Shown: positions 41,888-50,952, counted from the stretch's first letter. The stretch is DNA of 64,000 nt from Gemmatimonadota bacterium (GCA_026387915.1 JAPLKS010000020.1:1-64000), one strand, 5' to 3'. Program-made: numbers and translations. The notes: generated by a model from the letters alone, not told the origin.

Positions 41888-42802
41888 CTATTTTTTGAAA
41901 CCGTGTGCCGTTTGCCCCAACACGCCGTCGAATTCCTGGGTCGTTTTGTACCGCTCAAATCGACCGTCCCCGCCCACGGGGCGCGACTTCTGACGCACCG
42001 CATCCATCTCCCCGGCATGAAACGGCGCAAACGTGGCCGCTGCCTTGAGATTCTTGCGCAATATGGCCGCGCTGTCCATACCGCACAGCACCGTACTGAC
42101 GGGCAGCGAAAAACAATACCGCAACGATTCCTCCGGCTTTAGCACGCGCGAGCCCGCAACCGCGCCACCTGCCAGCGGCTTCGTCCCGATCACGGCCATG
42201 CCACGGCGCACCACTTCCGGAAGCACCTGCTTCTCAAACGATCGAAAGCCCGAGTCGAATGGATTGAGCGGCATCATCACCGCATCCCAGGCAAATCCTC
42301 GCTGTAACAGCTTCACGTGAATGTGCGGCGACTTGTGGCCGCCGAACGCAAGCCATCGCGCCTTGCCCTGCTCGCGCGCTTCCTGTGCGGCATCGAGACC
42401 GCCGTGATCGTAGAGCCACTCAACGTCGTTATCGTAAATCATCTCATGAAATGACCAGACATCGACGGCGTTCGTCTTCAACCGTACAAGGGATTCGTCG
42501 AGCTGCTTCATGGCCGTCTTATAATCGCGCTGGTGCGCACAGCATTGCCACAGCAGGGTGACGCGCTCGCGATAACCATCCTTGAGCGCGAGGCCGAGCC
42601 ATCGCTCCGTTCGCCCGTCGCCATATTCCCACGCGGTCTCAATCACATTGACACCGTGATCAATAGCCTCGCGAATAATGCGCGTCGCCTCCTCCTGCCC
42701 CACATCGGCCAAACGCGACGTACTGAGTGCCAGAATGGATGTGCCGCGGCCGGTGCGACCGAGCGGACGCTGTTCAATAGTTGGGGGAGTTGCTTTAGGC
42801 AT
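41888..42802 (-). CDS. Aldo/keto reductase-family protein with altered catalytic residues
   Basis: 304 residues, ATG at 42802. The TIM-barrel pattern is clear: LGRTGRGTSILALSTSRLADV, NVIETAWEYGDGRTERWLG and LDESLVRLKTNAVDVWSFHEM, with GMAVIGTKPLAGG near the C-terminus. The catalytic Tyr (AWEYG) and His (SFHE) seem present. The catalytic Lys, expected as TK in the strand after RERV, is replaced (VTLLWQCCAH), and the usual Asp before TA is Glu. Oxidoreductase activity is therefore doubtful. The family in other phyla is a mostly uncharacterised oxidoreductase branch. Confidence 0.8.
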   Translation of the reverse strand: MPKATPPTIEQRPLGRTGRGTSILALSTSRLADVGQEEATRIIREAIDHGVNVIETAWEYGDGRTERWLGLALKDGYRERVTLLWQCCAHQRDYKTAMKQLDESLVRLKTNAVDVWSFHEMIYDNDVEWLYDHGGLDAAQEAREQGKARWLAFGGHKSPHIHVKLLQRGFAWDAVMMPLNPFDSGFRSFEKQVLPEVVRRGMAVIGTKPLAGGAVAGSRVLKPEESLRYCFSLPVSTVLCGMDSAAILRKNLKAAATFAPFHAGEMDAVRQKSRPVGGDGRFERYKTTQEFDGVLGQTAHGFKK

Positions 42803-42883
42803 CAACGATCCGATGGATGGGTGATAATCTCGCGCCGGCTCAGCACGAGACGGTCAACACCAACAGCGCCAATGGTTCCACAA

Positions 42884-44479
42884 TCAACGAATCGCCTGGG
42901 TGAGCACGTGGCCGTCAAGCGTCTGTTGCGGCTTGATCGACAAGAGCGTCGCCAAGGTCGGAGCAATATCCACAACTCGCGAATAACTCCCGTAGCGCCC
43001 TGGGGCGATGCCGCTCCCATAAAACACGATCGGCACGTGCGCGTCGTCGTCATGCGGCGAACCATGCGTCGCATACTTCACGTTCGCCCAGTAACTGAAC
43101 GGCGTCAGCGTCACCACGAGCTTGACGGGACCCTTCGGATCGAGCGTGTGGAGCCAACGACGGGCGATACGGTCCTGCGTCGTATCCGCACGGGTGAGCG
43201 CTGACATCATGTCCGCGCGCTGCACACCCTGCACCATCATGGCGGCGGCGCCAAACGACGCGACGGCTGTTTCGACGTTCACCTTCGCCTTGCGGAACGC
43301 TGCCGTGTCGAGCACCTCGAGCAGCCCGCCATCAAACGCCACCGCCGTGGAATCAACGCCGGCAGCCACCAACTGCGCCTTGAACTGCGCCCACTGCGGA
43401 TCGAGCGTCACCTGCCGCGCCGTGCCGTTCGCCGCGATGGTCGATTTCAACTGCGGAAACGGACTCATCCCATGATCGCCGGTCAACGCGATCACAATGC
43501 GTTTCTGGTCGCGCAACGCAAACAGGGAATCGAGAAAGGTCCCGAGCGAGGCGTCGAGTCGAAGAATGAAATCGTGCACTTCTTTCGAGTCCGGCCCGTA
43601 TTTGTGCCCCACCGCATCGAGCGACGACAGCGAGACAGCCAACAGGTCGGTCCGGCGGCTGTCGCTCCCCAGGCCAAGCTCGCGCACTCCTTGCAGCGCG
43701 AAGGCCATCGTCATGTCATCCATCCACGGATAGTTCACGAATGCCGTCACCGCGGCGAGGGGATCAGTGGGCAACGTATGCGGAAACGTGTAATCCGTTC
43801 CGAACGATTCCACCGGCACGCTATCTGGCTCAGTGTACGATGCGGCAGGAAGCAACGGCGTCCACGATTTACCGGCATACGATTCGGGAATCTGCCGCGC
43901 GTTGAACCGATTCACCCAGGTCGGCAACGTGTCGTCATAAAAGCGGCTTGTTGTCATCAAGCCCGTGCTTGGCGAATACCAAAACACCGGGCCTCGCGAC
44001 CACCCGATTGGCAAAATCGCCCCGCGATCCTTGCGTGACACCGAGAGAAAACGCGTCGTGCGGTCTGCCGCCTTCATCCAGTCCACGAGCGTAGTGCCCT
44101 GAAACCGGAATGGCGACGCACCAAGCTCCGGCGCTCCCACCAACGGAGCGTCCTTCGTGTTCACCCCTTCACGATTCGTCGAAATGCCCGTGTGCACCGG
44201 AAACCGGCCGCTCAGCGTGCTCGCGTGCCCTGGCGCGGTTTCGGTAATGCCGTGATCCTGATAGCCCTCAGTAAAAAACGCGCCACCGTCAAACAATCGC
44301 TTCAATCCGCCGGTCAGCTGGCCCTTGAATCGATCGAAGTAGTCGCTGCGCATCTGGTCAATGGTCAGCATTACGACGAGCGTCGGACGGTCGGCTGGCG
44401 TGCTCGATCGTGCCGCCTGCGCGGCGAGTGGACTCGCGCTGACCAACACCAGAGCCAGCGATGCAAAGCGGCGCAACAT
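42884..44479 (-). CDS. Secreted alkaline-phosphatase-superfamily enzyme (PafA / nucleotide phosphodiesterase-like)
   Basis: 531 residues from the ATG at 44479, which begins a signal peptide (LRRFASLALVLVSASPLAAQ); the open frame runs 177 bp further upstream without support. Metal-site residues: MLTIDQMRSDYFDRF near residue 38, the nucleophile Thr in GITETAPGHASTLSGR near 77, SLDAVGHKYGPDS near 290, ALTGDHGMSPFPQ near 340, and the final His in YATHGSPHDDDAHVP. This order fits PafA-type phosphatases or ENPP-like phosphodiesterases that release phosphate in the periplasm. Confidence 0.9.
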   Translation of the reverse strand: MLRRFASLALVLVSASPLAAQAARSSTPADRPTLVVMLTIDQMRSDYFDRFKGQLTGGLKRLFDGGAFFTEGYQDHGITETAPGHASTLSGRFPVHTGISTNREGVNTKDAPLVGAPELGASPFRFQGTTLVDWMKAADRTTRFLSVSRKDRGAILPIGWSRGPVFWYSPSTGLMTTSRFYDDTLPTWVNRFNARQIPESYAGKSWTPLLPAASYTEPDSVPVESFGTDYTFPHTLPTDPLAAVTAFVNYPWMDDMTMAFALQGVRELGLGSDSRRTDLLAVSLSSLDAVGHKYGPDSKEVHDFILRLDASLGTFLDSLFALRDQKRIVIALTGDHGMSPFPQLKSTIAANGTARQVTLDPQWAQFKAQLVAAGVDSTAVAFDGGLLEVLDTAAFRKAKVNVETAVASFGAAAMMVQGVQRADMMSALTRADTTQDRIARRWLHTLDPKGPVKLVVTLTPFSYWANVKYATHGSPHDDDAHVPIVFYGSGIAPGRYGSYSRVVDIAPTLATLLSIKPQQTLDGHVLTQAIR

Positions 44480-44670
44480 GGAACCCCGACGGCTAAAGAG
44501 AGAGAGGGACGGCAATGTCGCTGTACGATGCGAGGGCGCAGGGAGCTTTGCTAGAGGGGGAAGCCGCCAGAGATGCAGCAATAGTTGCTCCATTCGCGCC
44601 GAGCGGCCAAGTTCCGCATGCCACCTCCTGCGCCGGCGCCCCGACAGTCCCCCCACCCCCCCTCCCTGTT

Positions 44671-45705
44671 ATGTCACGACGCCCCTTCTCTGAATCGGTG
44701 CTTTGGTCGAACATCCTTGTTCGCTGCACCGTCTATTACTTGGTCCTCGGTGTGGTGATGTACTTCCTCCGCGACCTGTCCGTCGGCGGCCTCGGCGTCC
44801 TTGGAGGCGATGGGTTCGGTGAGCTGACGGGAATGGGAAAGAAGGCCATTGTAAAAAGCGCCGAGGGAACCAGCGGCCCGGCGATGCTCCCCACGGCGGT
44901 CGCGATGGCCAGCGCCCTGGCCCTCACGATCCCAGTGGCTTGGATCTACACGCTGACCCGCAAGAAGAAGGGGTGGCAGCAATCGGTGGTTCAGACCCTG
45001 CTCGTCCTTCCTGTTATCGTGGCCGGCATCGTCGTGCTCGTGAAGCACAGTCTCGCCCTCGCGTTCAGCTTAGGCGGTATCGTCGCCGCCGTTCGCTTTC
45101 GCAACTCGCTGGATGACACCAAGGACGCGGCGTATGTACTCATCACCACCGGTATTGGACTCGCCGCGGCGGTGAATCCCGGCGTCGGCGCTGTGCTCTC
45201 GGTGGGATTCAACCTCCTCGCCGTCGCGCTCTGGTATACGGATTTCGGCGTGGCTCCCGCCGCGCTCGAAGGGCGCCGCGCTCAAAAAGCGCTCGACCGC
45301 GCCCTCGAAGATGCCAACCGCACCGGCATGTTCATCGCACGCGTGGACGACGAAATCCTCAAGGGCCTCGCGCCGCAACAGCTCGAGGCGCTCGCCGACC
45401 GCGCGTGGCGGCGGCGGAAACGGCAGGGGCCGGAACTCGCAGACGATACGGACGTGGCCGATGTGCGCTACGCCACCCTGCTCCGCATCCGCACCGACGA
45501 TCCAGAAAACGCACGTCCGTTCGTGGAAGGCGCCTTCGGCGGCCTCTTCTCGCGCTGGCGGTTTGGCGACATCGTCCACGAAAAAGACGGGACGCATGTG
45601 CTCGAATACGGCGTGGATCTCGAGGAGAACGTCACCGCCGGCGTCGTACACGACGCCCTCACCACCGCCGCCGGCACGCGGATTCTCAAGGTAGAGCTGC
45701 GGTAG
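44671..45705 (+). CDS. DUF4956-family membrane protein
   Basis: 344 residues from the ATG at 44671. Four hydrophobic segments lie in the first 200 residues (VRCTVYYLVLGVVMYFL; LPTAVAMASALALTIPVAWIYTL; VVQTLLVLPVIVAGIVVLV; AYVLITTGIGLAAAVNPGVGAVL). AFSLGGIVAAVRFRNSLDDTKDAAYV is the DUF4956 signature. The cytoplasmic C-terminal 130 residues resemble an MgtC-like ferredoxin fold. In other genomes the family often sits beside VTC-type polyphosphate polymerase genes, but none is here. Function unknown. The 191-bp divergent gap 44480-44670 has no clear promoter. Confidence 0.83.
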   Translation: MSRRPFSESVLWSNILVRCTVYYLVLGVVMYFLRDLSVGGLGVLGGDGFGELTGMGKKAIVKSAEGTSGPAMLPTAVAMASALALTIPVAWIYTLTRKKKGWQQSVVQTLLVLPVIVAGIVVLVKHSLALAFSLGGIVAAVRFRNSLDDTKDAAYVLITTGIGLAAAVNPGVGAVLSVGFNLLAVALWYTDFGVAPAALEGRRAQKALDRALEDANRTGMFIARVDDEILKGLAPQQLEALADRAWRRRKRQGPELADDTDVADVRYATLLRIRTDDPENARPFVEGAFGGLFSRWRFGDIVHEKDGTHVLEYGVDLEENVTAGVVHDALTTAAGTRILKVELR

Positions 45706-45754
45706 TCCCTACCCCTGACGTCCGGCGACCGCAGTCGCCGGCAGGTGATCGGGC

Positions 45755-46936
45755 CTACCCGATCACCTGCTCCAAAATCGCAAGACCGCGCAAAAGATCG
45801 GCGCGCGTCATTACCAGCGGCGGGAGCAACCGCAGCGTGTGCTCGCCCGCCGAACAGATGAGCAGCCCCTGCTCCATCGCGCGCGCCACAATATCCTTGG
45901 CGGGCTCCACCACATCGATTCCCCACATATAGCCCGTGCCGCGCACCGCACGCACTTTCGCCGCGCGTCCGGCAAGCGACTGGAGTGCGGCACCAAGCCA
46001 CGCGCCTTCCGTTCGCACATGCGCGAGCAACGCGGGGTCACTCAAACGCTCAAGCACGTGAAGCGCAACGGACGACACAAACGGTCCGCCACCAAACGTC
46101 GTACCGTGATCACCGGGCTGCATCGCGTCCGAAACAGCCTTGGTCGCGAGAATCGCGCCCATCGGAAGTCCGCCCGCCATCGGCTTTGCCACCGTCAATA
46201 AGTCCGGCTCAACGCCTGCCTGTTCGCACGCCAAAAAGGTTCCGGTGCGACCGTAGCCGCATTGAATCTCGTCGAGAATCAATAAAATTCCGCGCTCACG
46301 CGTCATCACCCGCAAGGCGCGCAGGAACTCTGCATCCAATACACGAACACCTCCCTCACCCTGCACCGGCTCGGCGATCACCGCTGCCACCGTGTCAGGA
46401 TTCAGCGCGGCATCCAACTCTTCGAGATCGCGCTCCACAATGGAAATACCGCCGGCGAGCGGCCGGAACGGTGCGCGATAACTCGGACGGTCAGTGGCCG
46501 CGAGTGTTCCAAAGAGTCGCCCATGGAACGCGCCTCGCAGGGCGAGAATTTCATGCTTCGCCGCGCCACCCATCGAGCGGGCCCAGCGCCGCGACATCTT
46601 GAAGGCCCCTTCGTTGGCTTCGGCGCCTGAGTTGCTGAAGAACACACGGTCGGCAAAGGTCTTCGCCACCAACCCTTCGGCCAAGCGCTCGCCCGGCGAC
46701 GTGCGATACAGATTCGACGTGTGCACGAGTCCGCTCTCTGTCGCGTCGCGCATCACCTGCGTGAGTTGCGCGTCGCCGTAGCCCAGCGCATTCACCGCAA
46801 TGCCGGCCACAAAGTCGAGATACGACTTGCCATCAGCGTCAAACAACTCCACACCCGCGCCCCGCACAAATTCAGCGGGTGGCTTACGGTACACACCAAC
46901 AAGCGCGTCAGTGATGGAAGGTGTAATCGTCGTCAT
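45755..46936 (-). CDS. argD: Acetylornithine aminotransferase
   Basis: 393 residues from the ATG at 46936. PLP-dependent conversion of N-acetylglutamate semialdehyde to N-acetylornithine. Motifs: [50 protein letters not shown] (phosphate-binding region), [17 protein letters not shown] (Asp to PLP) and [14 protein letters not shown] with the Schiff-base Lys near residue 247. It lies 7 bp after argB, third gene of argCBD. Confidence 0.95.
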   Translation of the reverse strand: MTTITPSITDALVGVYRKPPAEFVRGAGVELFDADGKSYLDFVAGIAVNALGYGDAQLTQVMRDATESGLVHTSNLYRTSPGERLAEGLVAKTFADRVFFSNSGAEANEGAFKMSRRWARSMGGAAKHEILALRGAFHGRLFGTLAATDRPSYRAPFRPLAGGISIVERDLEELDAALNPDTVAAVIAEPVQGEGGVRVLDAEFLRALRVMTRERGILLILDEIQCGYGRTGTFLACEQAGVEPDLLTVAKPMAGGLPMGAILATKAVSDAMQPGDHGTTFGGGPFVSSVALHVLERLSDPALLAHVRTEGAWLGAALQSLAGRAAKVRAVRGTGYMWGIDVVEPAKDIVARAMEQGLLICSAGEHTLRLLPPLVMTRADLLRGLAILEQVIG

Positions 46937-46943
46937 GTAAAAC

Positions 46944-47729
46944 TCACGCGTGAGAAGAGTGAAGCACGATCCGTGTGCCGGCATTCGCATCAGCGATACC
47001 CGCGAGTCCCGCAACGCGCACTGAGGCAACACCGCCCCGAAGTGCCGCCAGTGCCGCATCCAGTTTTGCTGCCATACCGCCAGCAGCGACGCCGCTCGTC
47101 GTCAGCGCCGTCACACCCGCTTCGTCGAGCAGCGGAATCACGTTCCCGCTGTCCAGCACACCAGGAACATCTGCCACAAATACAAGTTCGTGTGCGCCGA
47201 GTGCCGCGGCCAATGCCGCGGCGGCATCATCGCCATTCACATTGAGTCCGGAGCCCTGTGCATCCTCTGCGTCACGGGCCAGGGGCGACACCACCGGCAC
47301 AAATCCGCCGGAGAGCAACAGGTGAATCAACCGCGGATGCACCACCACGTGCCCGCCAACTCGGCCCATCGTCGCAGCGTCCGTCGCGCGCGCCAGAAAC
47401 AGCCCGCTGTCTTCGCCCGATATCCCCACCGCATTCACCCCCGCCGACAACAACTGCGCCGTTAGACGCTTGTTCGTCGTCCCCGAGAGTACCATACGCA
47501 CAATTTCCAAATCCTCCGCGCTCGTCACACGCCGGCCGCCGTGAAATTTCGGCTCTAATCCAAGACGCCGCTGTAACGCCGACACTTCGTCGCCGCCGCC
47601 GTGCACCACGCACAGTTCCGCCGCGCCATCAGTCGCGCCATCAGTCACGTGCGCGGCCGCCACCGCGAGCTCCGCGGGCAACCGCGCATCGCCCTGCGCC
47701 CGTCCGCCGATCTTCACCACGCGTATCAA
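46944..47729 (-). CDS. argB: Acetylglutamate kinase
   Basis: 261 residues. It phosphorylates N-acetylglutamate. Amino-acid-kinase fold: RVVKIGGRAQ at the start, CVVHGGGDEVSALQRRLG (substrate loop), GRVGGHVVVHPRLIHLLL, and LNVNGDDAAAALAAALGAHELVFVADVPGVLD. Start is TTG at 47729 overlapping the argC stop (TTGA). The N-terminal Lys and Gly-rich loops are intact. It lacks the N-terminal helix linked to arginine feedback in hexameric enzymes, so feedback inhibition may be weak. Confidence 0.93.
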   Translation of the reverse strand: MIRVVKIGGRAQGDARLPAELAVAAAHVTDGATDGAAELCVVHGGGDEVSALQRRLGLEPKFHGGRRVTSAEDLEIVRMVLSGTTNKRLTAQLLSAGVNAVGISGEDSGLFLARATDAATMGRVGGHVVVHPRLIHLLLSGGFVPVVSPLARDAEDAQGSGLNVNGDDAAAALAAALGAHELVFVADVPGVLDSGNVIPLLDEAGVTALTTSGVAAGGMAAKLDAALAALRGGVASVRVAGLAGIADANAGTRIVLHSSHA

Positions 47730-48688
47730 ACCGGCAACCCCGCGGATTCTTCAAAACCAAGCATCAGATTCGCATTCTGCACCGCCTGCCCAGCCGCGCC
47801 TTTCATCAAGTTGTCGATGGCCGACAACACGAGCATAGTAGGCGTGCGAACGTTCTGTAACATCGTTGCATGAATCCGGACGACGTTCCGATGATTTACG
47901 TGCCGCAGTTCCGGTGGCGCATCCGACAGTTCAATGAAGCGCTCGCCCGCGTAGCGCGCGCGAAACGGGGCCATCGCATCGGCAACGGCTGCGGTAAGCG
48001 GGATCGTGATCGACGATAAAATTCCCCGCGCAATCGGCAAGAGATGCGGCGTGAAGATCAAATCCGCATCCGCGCTCCACTCACCCATCATGGCGCGCAT
48101 CTCGTTGAGGTGACGGTGCGTGTTGCCAATGCCGTACGCGCGATAGTTCTCCGTGATTTCACCAAACAGGAGATCCGTGCGCGCCGAAAACCCAGCACCG
48201 GTCACACCGCTCGCGGAGTTGGCAATCACTTGTGCACCCGGTGCGACCAGCCCCTGCTCCACGAGCGGCAACAACGCCAAGAGAATCGACGTGGGATAGC
48301 ACCCAGGGTTCGCCACCACGTCTGCGCCGCGAACCTGCTCCCGCCGCAGTTCGGTCAGCCCGTACGGAACGCCCGATGTGTCATTCCCAATGCGAAGATC
48401 GTGCGACAGATCCACCACCTTTGCGCCGGCACCCCGCGCGCGCTCAACCCAGAGCTTTGACGCGCCGTGCGGCAACGAACTGAACACGAGCGCCGCCTCA
48501 GCAAGTGGGGCGTCGTCGGTCGCGACAAAGGTCACCGCCCCCCCACCTGGGAGTTCGGCAGACTTTCCGCGCTGCTCATTCGCCGTCGCAAAAGCCAGCG
48601 ACATCCGAGGATGGCGCAGTACCAACGCACACAGCTCTCGGCCCGCATACCCACTCGCGCCGAGCACTCCAACTGGCATTCTATGCAT
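47726..48688 (-). CDS. argC: N-acetyl-gamma-glutamyl-phosphate reductase
   Basis: About 320 residues. NADPH-dependent reduction in arginine synthesis. VGVLGASGYAGRELCALVL is the nucleotide-binding start, VVANPGCYPTSILLALLPL holds the catalytic Cys near residue 134, and NTHRHLNEM and IFTPHLLPIARGILSSI follow. Start: ATG at 48688 lies 7 nt after the -10 element and is probably the first base of the mRNA. ATG at 48679 is the next choice. The ATG at 48700 lies inside the promoter and is rejected. Confidence 0.94.
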   Translation of the reverse strand: MHRMPVGVLGASGYAGRELCALVLRHPRMSLAFATANEQRGKSAELPGGGAVTFVATDDAPLAEAALVFSSLPHGASKLWVERARGAGAKVVDLSHDLRIGNDTSGVPYGLTELRREQVRGADVVANPGCYPTSILLALLPLVEQGLVAPGAQVIANSASGVTGAGFSARTDLLFGEITENYRAYGIGNTHRHLNEMRAMMGEWSADADLIFTPHLLPIARGILSSITIPLTAAVADAMAPFRARYAGERFIELSDAPPELRHVNHRNVVRIHATMLQNVRTPTMLVLSAIDNLMKGAAGQAVQNANLMLGFEESAGLPV

Positions 48689-48724
48689 TGATGAATGCAT
48701 AAACTCTCACTAGTTACTTGTCAA
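48682..48724 (-). promoter_or_regulatory. argC promoter with overlapping ARG-box-like operator
   Basis: Minus strand: TTGACA (48724-48719), 17 bp, TATGCA (48701-48696), then 7 nt to the ATG at 48688. The 20-bp repeat TATGCATTGATGAATGCATA (plus strand, 48682-48701) has perfect 8-bp arms around GATG and covers the -10 and the start of transcription. TGCAT-rich ARG boxes are known in actinobacteria. With argR as the divergent neighbour, this is a likely ArgR operator. Confidence 0.72.
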
Positions 48725-48791
48725 GTTGCCTTACGCTCATCCCTGCTCTGAGCTAAGCTCTCTTTTGCCCCTCTGACTCGCCCCGGACGAT

Positions 48792-49247
48792 ATGAATAAG
48801 CGCGAACGACAACAGATTATCCGCGAAATTATCGCCACTCGGCTCGTTGGCAGCCAGGAAGAACTACGACAGTTCCTCGCCGAGCGCGGCCTTGATGTCA
48901 CACAGTCTACCTTGTCGCGCGACATGCACGACCTGCGCATTGCCCGCGTCCCCACGCAATCCGGCGTCCGATACACCGTAGCGGAATCCGCCGGCGATGA
49001 AAAGGGGCGCGCCACACTCGCCGCGATCTTCCCACAACTCTTCGGGCGACTCGATACCGTCGGCGAGCTCATCGTCGTCAAAACGGTCGTGGCCGGCGCC
49101 CAGCCGATCGCCGAAGCCATCGATTCCGAAGGCAACCCCGATGTCTTGGGGACGATCGCCGGCGAAAACACCATCCTGATCATCTGCCGTTCCGAATCGG
49201 CGCGCGACCGCACCGCCAAGCGCCTGCTCGCCCTCGCCCGCAAATAG
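48792..49247 (+). CDS. argR: Arginine repressor ArgR
   Basis: 151 residues. The N-terminal winged helix (QQIIREIIATRLVGSQEELRQFLAERGLDVTQSTLSRDMHDL) contains the STLSRD recognition motif. The C-terminal oligomerisation and arginine-binding domain has VVKTVVAGAQPIAEAID and the GTIAGENTILIICRS strand. The hexamer with bound arginine represses arg genes. It is divergent from argC and followed by argH 149 bp later. The two putative operators on either side fit local autoregulation of the cluster. No Shine-Dalgarno is present. Confidence 0.95.
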   Translation: MNKRERQQIIREIIATRLVGSQEELRQFLAERGLDVTQSTLSRDMHDLRIARVPTQSGVRYTVAESAGDEKGRATLAAIFPQLFGRLDTVGELIVVKTVVAGAQPIAEAIDSEGNPDVLGTIAGENTILIICRSESARDRTAKRLLALARK

Positions 49248-49297
49248 CCGGCGAATATCCGCCCATTTTGGCGCCTCGTGAGACACTCCAAGGCCCC

Positions 49298-49334
49298 TTG
49301 AAATCGCATATTTATGTGAATATGTTTATTCTCA
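49298..49334 (+). promoter_or_regulatory. argH promoter with ARG-box-like inverted repeat
   Basis: TTGAAA (49298-49303), 17 bp, TATGTT (49321-49326). Overlapping the -10 is TGTGAATATGTTTATTCTCA (49315-49334), two 8-bp arms with one mismatch around TGTT. It has the same 8-4-8 layout and promoter position as the argC site, and TGAAT/ATTC halves resemble classic ARG boxes. Confidence 0.6.
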
Positions 49335-49369
49335 TCGCCTTGCTCACCAATACCCGCCCCAAATCTCCT

Positions 49370-49399
49370 ATGCGCACCCCAGCGCCGGCCGCCCCGTGA
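49370..49399 (+). CDS. Short upstream ORF coupled to argH
   Basis: A nine-codon ORF (MRTPAPAAP) whose TGA overlaps the argH GTG as GTGA. The frame is open back to an ATG at 49322, but that codon lies in the -10. argH itself has no Shine-Dalgarno, so translation of this ORF could load ribosomes onto argH. Not proven to be translated. Confidence 0.3.
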   Translation: MRTPAPAAP

Positions 49400-50790
49400 G
49401 CGGCGGCGAAGACGCCAAGACGCACAAGCTGTGGGGAGGCCGTTTTTCTGAAGGCCCCCACCCCGCACTCGACGCCGTCAATCGCTCCATCGGCGTGGAT
49501 TTTCGCCTGTGGCCCCACGATATCCGACTTTCCAAGGCGTGGGCCCTCGCCCTCGGTGAGGCCGGGGTCCTGTCTCCGGACGACGTCTCGCGTGTGCGCT
49601 CCGGTCTCGATCGCGTCGCCGCGCGTTTCGCGGCCGGCGCACCACCGATCGCCACCGACGAAGACATTCACACGATGATCGATCGCCTCCTCCATGAGGA
49701 GGCCGGCGAACCTGCGTCGCGCCTGCACACCGGCCGGAGCAGGAATGATCAAGTCGCCACCGCCACCCGTCTTTGGGCGATCGATGCGATCGGGCGCATC
49801 GAAGTGCTGCTCCGCGATCTCCAGCGCGCGATGGTGACGCAAGCGGAACAACTCGAGCACGATCTTATTCCGGCCTACACCCATCTCCAGCGCGCGCAGC
49901 CCGTGAGTGCTGCGCATTGGATGCTCGCGCACTTCTGGCCACTCGAGCGCGACCTCGTGCGTCTCGCCAATGCGCGCCGCAGTGCCGCCGTCATGCCGCT
50001 GGGCTCCGGCGCCATCGCGGGCTCTGCATTCCCGGTGCCGCGTGCGCTCCTGCAGCGGGAACTCGGGTTTGATTCCGTATCACCCAACTCCATCGACGCC
50101 GTTGGCGATCGCGATTTTATCGCAGAACTGCTCTTTGCGTTGGCGCTCACTGGCACGCACCTCTCTCGCCTCGCCGAAGATCTTATTCTGTTTGGGTCCA
50201 GTGAGTTCGGGTTTGTGCGCTACGGCGACGGTTTCAGCACCGGCTCCTCGATGATGCCCCAGAAGCGCAATCCAGATGCGCTGGAGCTCGCGCGCGGCTC
50301 TGGGTCGCGTGTGTTGGGCGACCTGGTCGCTTTGCTCTCGACCATCAAAGGACTCCCGAGCGGTTACAACAAGGACCTCCAAGAGGACAAACGGACCCTG
50401 TTTGACGCGATCGATTCCCTGGAACTACTGCTTCCAGCGGTCGCGGGCTCCGTGGCCACGCTCACATTCAATCGCACGCGAATGCGCGCCGCGGTCTCAA
50501 GTACGATGATGGCGACCGACCTGGCCGATTATCTGGTTCGGAAACGGGCCACATTCCGCGATGCGCACGGTGCTGTTGGCAGGCTGGTGAGAGAGGCCGA
50601 GGAGAAGGGGTTGGAACTCACGGAGCTGCCGTGGAGCTCTTTTGCGGCCGCTCACCCCCTCTTTGAGCAGGATGTATTGAAGGAACTTGACCCAGCGCAC
50701 ACGGTATCGCATCGTGAGATTGAGGGAGGCACCGGCCCATCTGCGGTAAAGGCGCAGCTCATGAGAGCCCGTGGTCTAGTGGGTGGTTGA
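49396..50790 (+). CDS. argH: Argininosuccinate lyase
   Basis: 464 residues. The last step of arginine synthesis, releasing fumarate. The start is GTG at 49396, giving the family N-terminus (KLWGGRFSEGPHPALDAVNRSI). Motifs: RLHTGRSRNDQVATATRLW near residue 112, YTHLQRAQPVSAAHWML near 156, and the catalytic Ser loop GSSMMPQKRNPDALEL near 283. argG, argF and argJ are not in the window. Confidence 0.95.
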   Translation: MSGGEDAKTHKLWGGRFSEGPHPALDAVNRSIGVDFRLWPHDIRLSKAWALALGEAGVLSPDDVSRVRSGLDRVAARFAAGAPPIATDEDIHTMIDRLLHEEAGEPASRLHTGRSRNDQVATATRLWAIDAIGRIEVLLRDLQRAMVTQAEQLEHDLIPAYTHLQRAQPVSAAHWMLAHFWPLERDLVRLANARRSAAVMPLGSGAIAGSAFPVPRALLQRELGFDSVSPNSIDAVGDRDFIAELLFALALTGTHLSRLAEDLILFGSSEFGFVRYGDGFSTGSSMMPQKRNPDALELARGSGSRVLGDLVALLSTIKGLPSGYNKDLQEDKRTLFDAIDSLELLLPAVAGSVATLTFNRTRMRAAVSSTMMATDLADYLVRKRATFRDAHGAVGRLVREAEEKGLELTELPWSSFAAAHPLFEQDVLKELDPAHTVSHREIEGGTGPSAVKAQLMRARGLVGG

Positions 50791-50840
50791 GTGAGCAGGG
50801 TCGGATGTGTCGACAGGTAAGCATAAAAACATTTGTTTCT

Positions 50841-50846
50841 TATAAT
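50841..50846 (+). promoter_or_regulatory. TATAAT motif after argH
   Basis: A perfect TATAAT at the edge of the inverted repeat 50851-50888. No good -35 lies at 17 bp. It could start a short transcript through the hairpin or be chance in this AT-rich gap. Confidence 0.25.
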
Positions 50847-50850
50847 GATA

Positions 50851-50888
50851 CAAACGACAGTCATAGAACGCTTTATGACTGTCGTTTG
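50851..50888. terminator. Long hairpin after argH, probable terminator
   Basis: A perfect 15-bp inverted repeat (CAAACGACAGTCATA with its complement) with an 8-nt loop, about 60 nt after the argH stop, followed by a T-rich stretch. It has the AAA-stem-TTT design of the other terminators here. An operator role cannot be excluded because a regulator-like gene follows. Confidence 0.7.
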
Positions 50889-50939
50889 CTTTACTTACTC
50901 CATCTTTGCCGGTCACTACCTATTTTACTTTTATTTGAG

Positions 50940-50945
50940 TATATT
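50940..50945 (+). promoter_or_regulatory. -10-like element of the HTH gene, leaderless layout
   Basis: TATATT ends 7 nt before the ATG at 50953, matching exactly the arrangement at 100-113. No Shine-Dalgarno. The region 50890-50939 is AT-rich but has no clear -35. Confidence 0.45.
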
Positions 50946-50952
50946 TGTAGCC

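Noticed and set aside
48689-48700. argC start at 48700
   Set aside because: This ATG lies inside the -10 element and operator, so it would not be in the transcript.
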